Source: Deltaproteobacteria bacterium (lineage in GTDB: Bacteria; Desulfobacterota; Desulfuromonadia; Geobacterales; Pseudopelobacteraceae). From it: a stretch of 9,222 nucleotides of DNA. The notes under the pieces were generated by a model that was not told the origin of the DNA, made no database searches, and was given only the letters and a program-made list of their open reading frames with translations. Made by a program: the position numbers and the translations under genes. This document shows positions 5,829 through 9,222 of this stretch, piece by piece (the first letter of the stretch is position 1; each line of letters opens with the position of its first letter). The DNA is taken from assembly GCA_030654645.1 (NCBI GenBank), contig JAURXC010000331.1:1-9222 (forward strand), read 5' to 3'.

Positions 5829-7022
5829 ATGAAGGTCATTATTCTCCTCGGCGACGGCATGTCGGATGAACTCTATAAAGAACTCGGTAACAAATCCCCA
5901 CTTCAGTCGGCAGCAACACCCAATATGGATTTCATGGCCCAGCACGGCCTGTGCGGACTGGCCCACACTGTTCCTGACGGACTCCCTCCGGGTAGCGACG
6001 TGGCCAATCTTTCGGTATTCGGTTATGACCCGCGCAGCTGCTATACCGGCCGCTCTCCGCTGGAAGCGGTCAGCATGGGGGTTACGCTCGGTCCCGATGA
6101 TGTCGCCTTCCGGATGAATCTTGTCACTCTCAAGCCAAGGGGCAGCTCAATCTTCATGCAGGATTTTTCCGCCGGGCATATTTCCACCGTTGAAGCCCGC
6201 GAGCTGGTAGAAACCCTTCAAAAGGAGCTGGGGACTCCGGAAATCGAATTTTACCCCGGTGTCGGCTATCGCCACCTGATGGTCTGGCGCGGCGGCAAGG
6301 ACGGCATGAAGGGCACGCCACCCCACGATATAATCGGCAAGGCGATTCTGGATTACCTGCCCAAGGGTGATGGTTCGGATACCCTGATCAATGTCATGAA
6401 CCACGCCCAGATGGTGCTTCACAATCATCCGGTTAACAAACTACGCCTGGAAGAGGACAAGTTCCCGGCCAACTCGATCTGGCTCTGGGGGCATGGCAAG
6501 ACCCCCCTCATAGCTCCCTACAAGGAAAAATTCGGATTGACCGGAGCGGTTATCTCGGCAGTGGATCTGATCAAGGGCATCGGTATCTGTGCCGGCCTGG
6601 ATGTGATCAACGTGGAAGGCGCCACCGGTTACATCGACACCAATTATCTCGGCAAAGCTCAAGCGGCGCTGGCCGCTCTGGAACAGCACGACTTCGTCTA
6701 TGTCCATGTGGAGGCGCCGGACGAGGCCTCCCACGAAGGCCGGATGGATCACAAGATCCAGTCAATCGAGGATTTTGACCGGCAGGTGGTGGGGACGGTG
6801 CTGCAGGGAATCAAGAAGTATGGTGACTATGCGGTTGTCTGCATGCCGGATCACCCCACTCCGGTCAAGTTGATGACCCATACCTGCGATCCGGTTCCGT
6901 TTGTTATCTATCGCGGCGGGGAATCCGCGGGCAATGGCGCCTCATCATACGACGAGGCCCAGGCAGCTTCCACTGGACTGGTGATGGAAGGGCATGCGTT
7001 GATGCCGTTTGTGCTGTCATAA
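5829..7022 (+). CDS. apgM: ApgM-family 2,3-bisphosphoglycerate-independent phosphoglycerate mutase, or related homoserine kinase
   Basis: A 397-residue cytoplasmic enzyme of the alkaline-phosphatase-like metalloenzyme superfamily, archaeal ApgM type. ApgM interconverts 3- and 2-phosphoglycerate through a phosphoserine intermediate. Visible active-site elements are LGDGMSD (7-13) with metal ligand D9; PPGSDVANLSVFGYDP (53-68), whose S56 is the likely nucleophile; VEAPDEASHEG (294-304); DHKIQSIEDFD just after it; and MPDHPTP (339-345) with THTCDPVPF, which add metal-binding Asp/His residues (D341, H342, H351). A closely related subfamily is proposed to be homoserine kinase, usually next to threonine genes. 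No hom or thrC is adjacent here, so the mutase name is kept, without certainty. AAAGG about six bases upstream supports the start. The family call is firm; the substrate is not. Confidence 0.9.
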   Translation: MKVIILLGDGMSDELYKELGNKSPLQSAATPNMDFMAQHGLCGLAHTVPDGLPPGSDVANLSVFGYDPRSCYTGRSPLEAVSMGVTLGPDDVAFRMNLVTLKPRGSSIFMQDFSAGHISTVEARELVETLQKELGTPEIEFYPGVGYRHLMVWRGGKDGMKGTPPHDIIGKAILDYLPKGDGSDTLINVMNHAQMVLHNHPVNKLRLEEDKFPANSIWLWGHGKTPLIAPYKEKFGLTGAVISAVDLIKGIGICAGLDVINVEGATGYIDTNYLGKAQAALAALEQHDFVYVHVEAPDEASHEGRMDHKIQSIEDFDRQVVGTVLQGIKKYGDYAVVCMPDHPTPVKLMTHTCDPVPFVIYRGGESAGNGASSYDEAQAASTGLVMEGHALMPFVLS

Positions 7023-7048
7023 CTGCCAAACGCAGTTCAACTGCTTTT
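7021..7048 (+). terminator. Possible weak terminator or paired alternative hairpins after apgM
   Basis: Starting in the apgM stop codon, AACTGC (7021-7026), GCAGTT (7032-7037) and AACTGC (7039-7044) alternate. The middle copy can pair with either neighbour: a 6-bp stem with a 5-base loop, or a 5-bp stem with a 3-base loop followed directly by TTTT (7045-7048). The second form resembles a very short intrinsic terminator. Stems this small are of doubtful strength, so partial readthrough into the WD40 gene is likely. Confidence 0.3.
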
Positions 7049-7088
7049 ATCATGCATGTAATGAAATGATCTCAAGTGAGGTGCATTG

Positions 7089-8162
7089 ATGAGCCGATTC
7101 CAAAAGACGATAATTTGTTCCCTGCTGCTACTCACAATTTATCCGTTTTCATTGCTGTCGGCCGCTGAACTATCCCCCCCATCCCTTTCGGAATCCAAAG
7201 CCAGAACAGAAGCCAGGCCGGCTGCAAAAGAGCAGCTTGACGGGCATCGCAAGGAAATATCCGTCTTTGCCCTTAGCAGGGACGGCCTGTATGCGTTGAC
7301 CGGTGATGAGGATGAGAACAATTTCCTCTGGGATGTGAAGTCCGGCAAAAAGATCAGGGAGATCGGCAAGCCCGACCCGGTGCGTATCTGGGTGGTGGCG
7401 GCCGCGTTCTCGCCAGACTCATCCATACTGGCCTGGGCTCGCTATCGCAAACATACGCCGGTCTTGTGGGACGTCAAGAGCGGAAAAAAGCTCGGCATTC
7501 TGCTGTCCAGGGAAAACGGGCACAAGGCCGAGGTCGTCTCGCTGGCTTTTTCCGGTGATGGCCGCTACCTTGCCAGCGGTGACATGCAGGGCGCCATCGT
7601 AGTCTGGAACATCAAGGAGAGATCGGTTGTCCGCAGCTACAAGGCCCACTCCGGCGAAGTAAACCGGATCGTCTTCATTCCGGGCGGAAATGAATTTGCC
7701 AGTGCCGGCATGGATGGCGCGGTCTATCTCTGGAGTGTGGATAAAGACGGGGCTCTTGCTACCCTGCTGCCGCCTTCGGATGATATCGTGACCTCGTTGA
7801 CGGTTTCGTCCAACGGTTCCGCCCTGTATGCAGCATCGGACAACCTGACGGTCAAGGGATGGAATGTTGCCTTGAGGAGCCTGCGCAGCACGATTTCGTT
7901 CAAGGACCGGTTGATCAACAATATCGCGCTTTCGCCCAACGGAAATCTTATGGCGGTGATCGAGGAGGATGAAAGCGTCCTGCTCTGGAATCTCCGCGAG
8001 GGTAAGCCGGCCTGGAACAATCATCTCATGGATTCGGCGCTGACGGCCGGATTCTCGCCGGATGGCGCTTCTCTGTTCACCTCGGGTGGCGATAACTGGG
8101 TGCGTGAATGGGATGTGTCAAGCGGACGGCTGCTCAGGAAGTTCGGTGGGGTAGTTGAGTAG
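7089..8162 (+). CDS. Exported WD40-repeat beta-propeller protein
   Basis: A 357-residue protein with a Sec signal peptide (R3, K6, hydrophobic 8-24, likely cleavage after the LLSAA at 22-26), so a periplasmic or otherwise exported location is predicted. A polar linker (~27-50) leads into seven WD40-like units that fill the rest of the protein, enough for one complete seven-bladed propeller. Units end in LWDV, LWDV, VWNI, LWSV, GWNV, LWNL and EWDV, and several contain the FSPDG-type turn and an opening GH or AH. Such propellers are protein-interaction platforms; no catalytic motif is visible and no partner can be named. The ATG at 7089 has GAGG at 7078-7081, seven bases away; an in-frame TTG at 7086 was not used. 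It follows apgM by 66 bases and ends 14 bases from the convergent regulator gene. Confidence 0.88.
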   Translation: MSRFQKTIICSLLLLTIYPFSLLSAAELSPPSLSESKARTEARPAAKEQLDGHRKEISVFALSRDGLYALTGDEDENNFLWDVKSGKKIREIGKPDPVRIWVVAAAFSPDSSILAWARYRKHTPVLWDVKSGKKLGILLSRENGHKAEVVSLAFSGDGRYLASGDMQGAIVVWNIKERSVVRSYKAHSGEVNRIVFIPGGNEFASAGMDGAVYLWSVDKDGALATLLPPSDDIVTSLTVSSNGSALYAASDNLTVKGWNVALRSLRSTISFKDRLINNIALSPNGNLMAVIEEDESVLLWNLREGKPAWNNHLMDSALTAGFSPDGASLFTSGGDNWVREWDVSSGRLLRKFGGVVE

Positions 8163-8176
8163 ATAACCTCCCCGCC

Positions 8177-9222
8177 TCAGCTGTAATCCTCTTTCTTGAT
8201 GCCGTATTTCTTGATCTTGCGGTACATGGTGACCATGTTCATGCCCGCTTCCCTGGATGCATTCTCAATTATCCCGCCATGCTTCTTCAGCAGCCCCTTC
8301 AAAAGGTCCGCTTCAAAACGCTCCAGTGCCGTATTGAACGGCAGTTCGCCGATTTCCGCGGATCCGGTTTCCGTGGGAGTGTCGCCGAAGCCGGCTTCGA
8401 CAAACTGCGCCAGCGTCTCCCATGAGATATAATCGCCGGTTTCCATCGCCATGCATGCCTCGATCACGTTCTTGAGCTGCCTGATATTGCCGGGCCAGTC
8501 GAAATCGCACAGCAAACGGACCGCATCGCTCTCGAACCCCTTTATGGCAGTGTCGAACTTCTGGTTTTGCAGATGAATGAAGTGGGCCGCCAGCAGCGGG
8601 ATATCGTTGCGCCGCTCACGTAGCGGGGGCAGATGGATGTTGACCACGTTCAGCCGGTAGTAGAGATCCTCCCGGAATATGCCCTGCTTGATCGCCTCTT
8701 TCAGGTCGGAGTTGGTCGCGGAAAGTATCCGCACATCAACCCGGGTGGGGGTGGTGTCGCCCAGCCGGTTGAATTCCTTTTCCTGCAGGAAGCGCAGCAG
8801 GGTCTTCTGGACATTGATCGGCAGGTTGCCGACCTCATCCAGGAAAAGCGTGCCGCCGTTGGCCGCCTCCAGGAGTCCCTGGCGGCTCTCCTTGGCTCCT
8901 GTGAAGGCGCCTTTCTTATAGCCGAACAGTTCACTTTCCAGCAGGGTTTCCGGCAGGGCGCCGCAATTGATCGCGATGAACTTCTTTTCCCGGCGGGGCG
9001 AGTTGTAGTGGATGGCCTGGGCGATCAGTTCCTTGCCGGTGCCGGACTCGCCGGTGATAAGCACTGATGTGTCCCTGACGGCAACCTTTTCAACTCTTTC
9101 CAATATGGTTTTTAAACCTTCGCATGAACCGATTATATTGTCAAAACAGAACTTTGCTTCCAGCTCGGCGCGCAATTCGCGATTTTCTTCGATCAGCTGT
9201 GATTGCTGCAGCGCGTTCTTGA
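8177..9222 (-). CDS. Sigma54-dependent transcriptional activator, NtrC/AtoC-like (N-terminus off the right edge)
   Basis: Bacterial enhancer-binding protein that uses ATP hydrolysis to open sigma54 promoters. The visible 347 residues comprise a coiled-coil linker (NALQQSQLIEENRELRAEL), a full AAA+ domain and a C-terminal Fis-type helix-turn-helix. AAA+ motifs are Walker A GESGTGKE (9052-9029), the sigma54-contacting GAFTGA loop (8911-8894), Walker B GGTLFLDEVG, the REDLYYRLNV region with its arginine finger, and WPGNIRQLKN. The helix-turn-helix is ENASREAGMNMVTMYRKIKKYGI. The frame is open to the right edge, and the TTG at 9175 is an internal leucine, not a start. The linker is of the kind that follows a receiver domain, so a phosphorylated NtrC-family response regulator is likely, but the sensory domain is not visible. 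Targets are unknown; no convincing TGGCAC-N5-TTGC sigma54 promoter was found in the window. Confidence 0.95.
   Translation of the reverse strand, partial: KNALQQSQLIEENRELRAELEAKFCFDNIIGSCEGLKTILERVEKVAVRDTSVLITGESGTGKELIAQAIHYNSPRREKKFIAINCGALPETLLESELFGYKKGAFTGAKESRQGLLEAANGGTLFLDEVGNLPINVQKTLLRFLQEKEFNRLGDTTPTRVDVRILSATNSDLKEAIKQGIFREDLYYRLNVVNIHLPPLRERRNDIPLLAAHFIHLQNQKFDTAIKGFESDAVRLLCDFDWPGNIRQLKNVIEACMAMETGDYISWETLAQFVEAGFGDTPTETGSAEIGELPFNTALERFEADLLKGLLKKHGGIIENASREAGMNMVTMYRKIKKYGIKKEDYS

Noticed and set aside
9173..9175. TTG at 9175 as the start of the sigma54 activator
   Set aside because: The frame continues upstream to the window edge with a coherent coiled-coil linker, so this codon is an internal leucine.

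Overview
The window looks like ordinary chromosome from a moderately GC-rich deltaproteobacterium, most likely of the Geobacter/Pelobacter (Desulfuromonadales) type. This rests on the comEB-nrdR-ribD order, a kdsB-pyrG pair, a c-type P460-family cytochrome, an archaeal-type phosphoglycerate-mutase-like enzyme and a sigma54-dependent regulator. No sequence search was possible, so the taxonomy is an inference. No RNA gene, insertion sequence, CRISPR array or phage gene was seen.

Layout. Positions 1-1861 hold a leftward, translationally coupled operon: dCMP deaminase (comEB-like), nrdR and ribD. Neighbouring genes overlap by 1 and 4 bases, and ribD runs off the left edge. A divergent intergenic region (1862-2062) carries a promoter for each direction, an inverted repeat, and NrdR-box-like sequences lying over the leftward promoter. 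Rightward from 2063 come a secreted P460-family monoheme cytochrome c and, 16 bases later, a receiver-only response regulator with a coiled-coil tail. Next are kdsB (CMP-KDO synthetase, with its own TTGACA promoter and a hairpin at the predicted transcript start), pyrG (CTP synthase), an apgM-family metalloenzyme, and an exported seven-repeat WD40 protein. From the right edge, a leftward sigma54-dependent activator (AAA+ domain plus Fis-type helix-turn-helix) converges on the WD40 gene with only 14 bases between the stop codons.

How the genes fit together. The leftward operon links deoxynucleotide supply (dCMP to dUMP), the dNTP-sensing repressor NrdR, and riboflavin synthesis. PyrG makes CTP, which KdsB uses to activate KDO for lipopolysaccharide, so those neighbours share a nucleotide economy. 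The ApgM-like protein is either glycolytic phosphoglycerate mutase or the related proposed homoserine kinase; sequence alone does not decide.

Most of the window is well-understood housekeeping. The least explained parts are the P460 cytochrome/response-regulator pair, the exported WD40 propeller, and the promoter architecture around comEB and kdsB. No clearly new system is evident.
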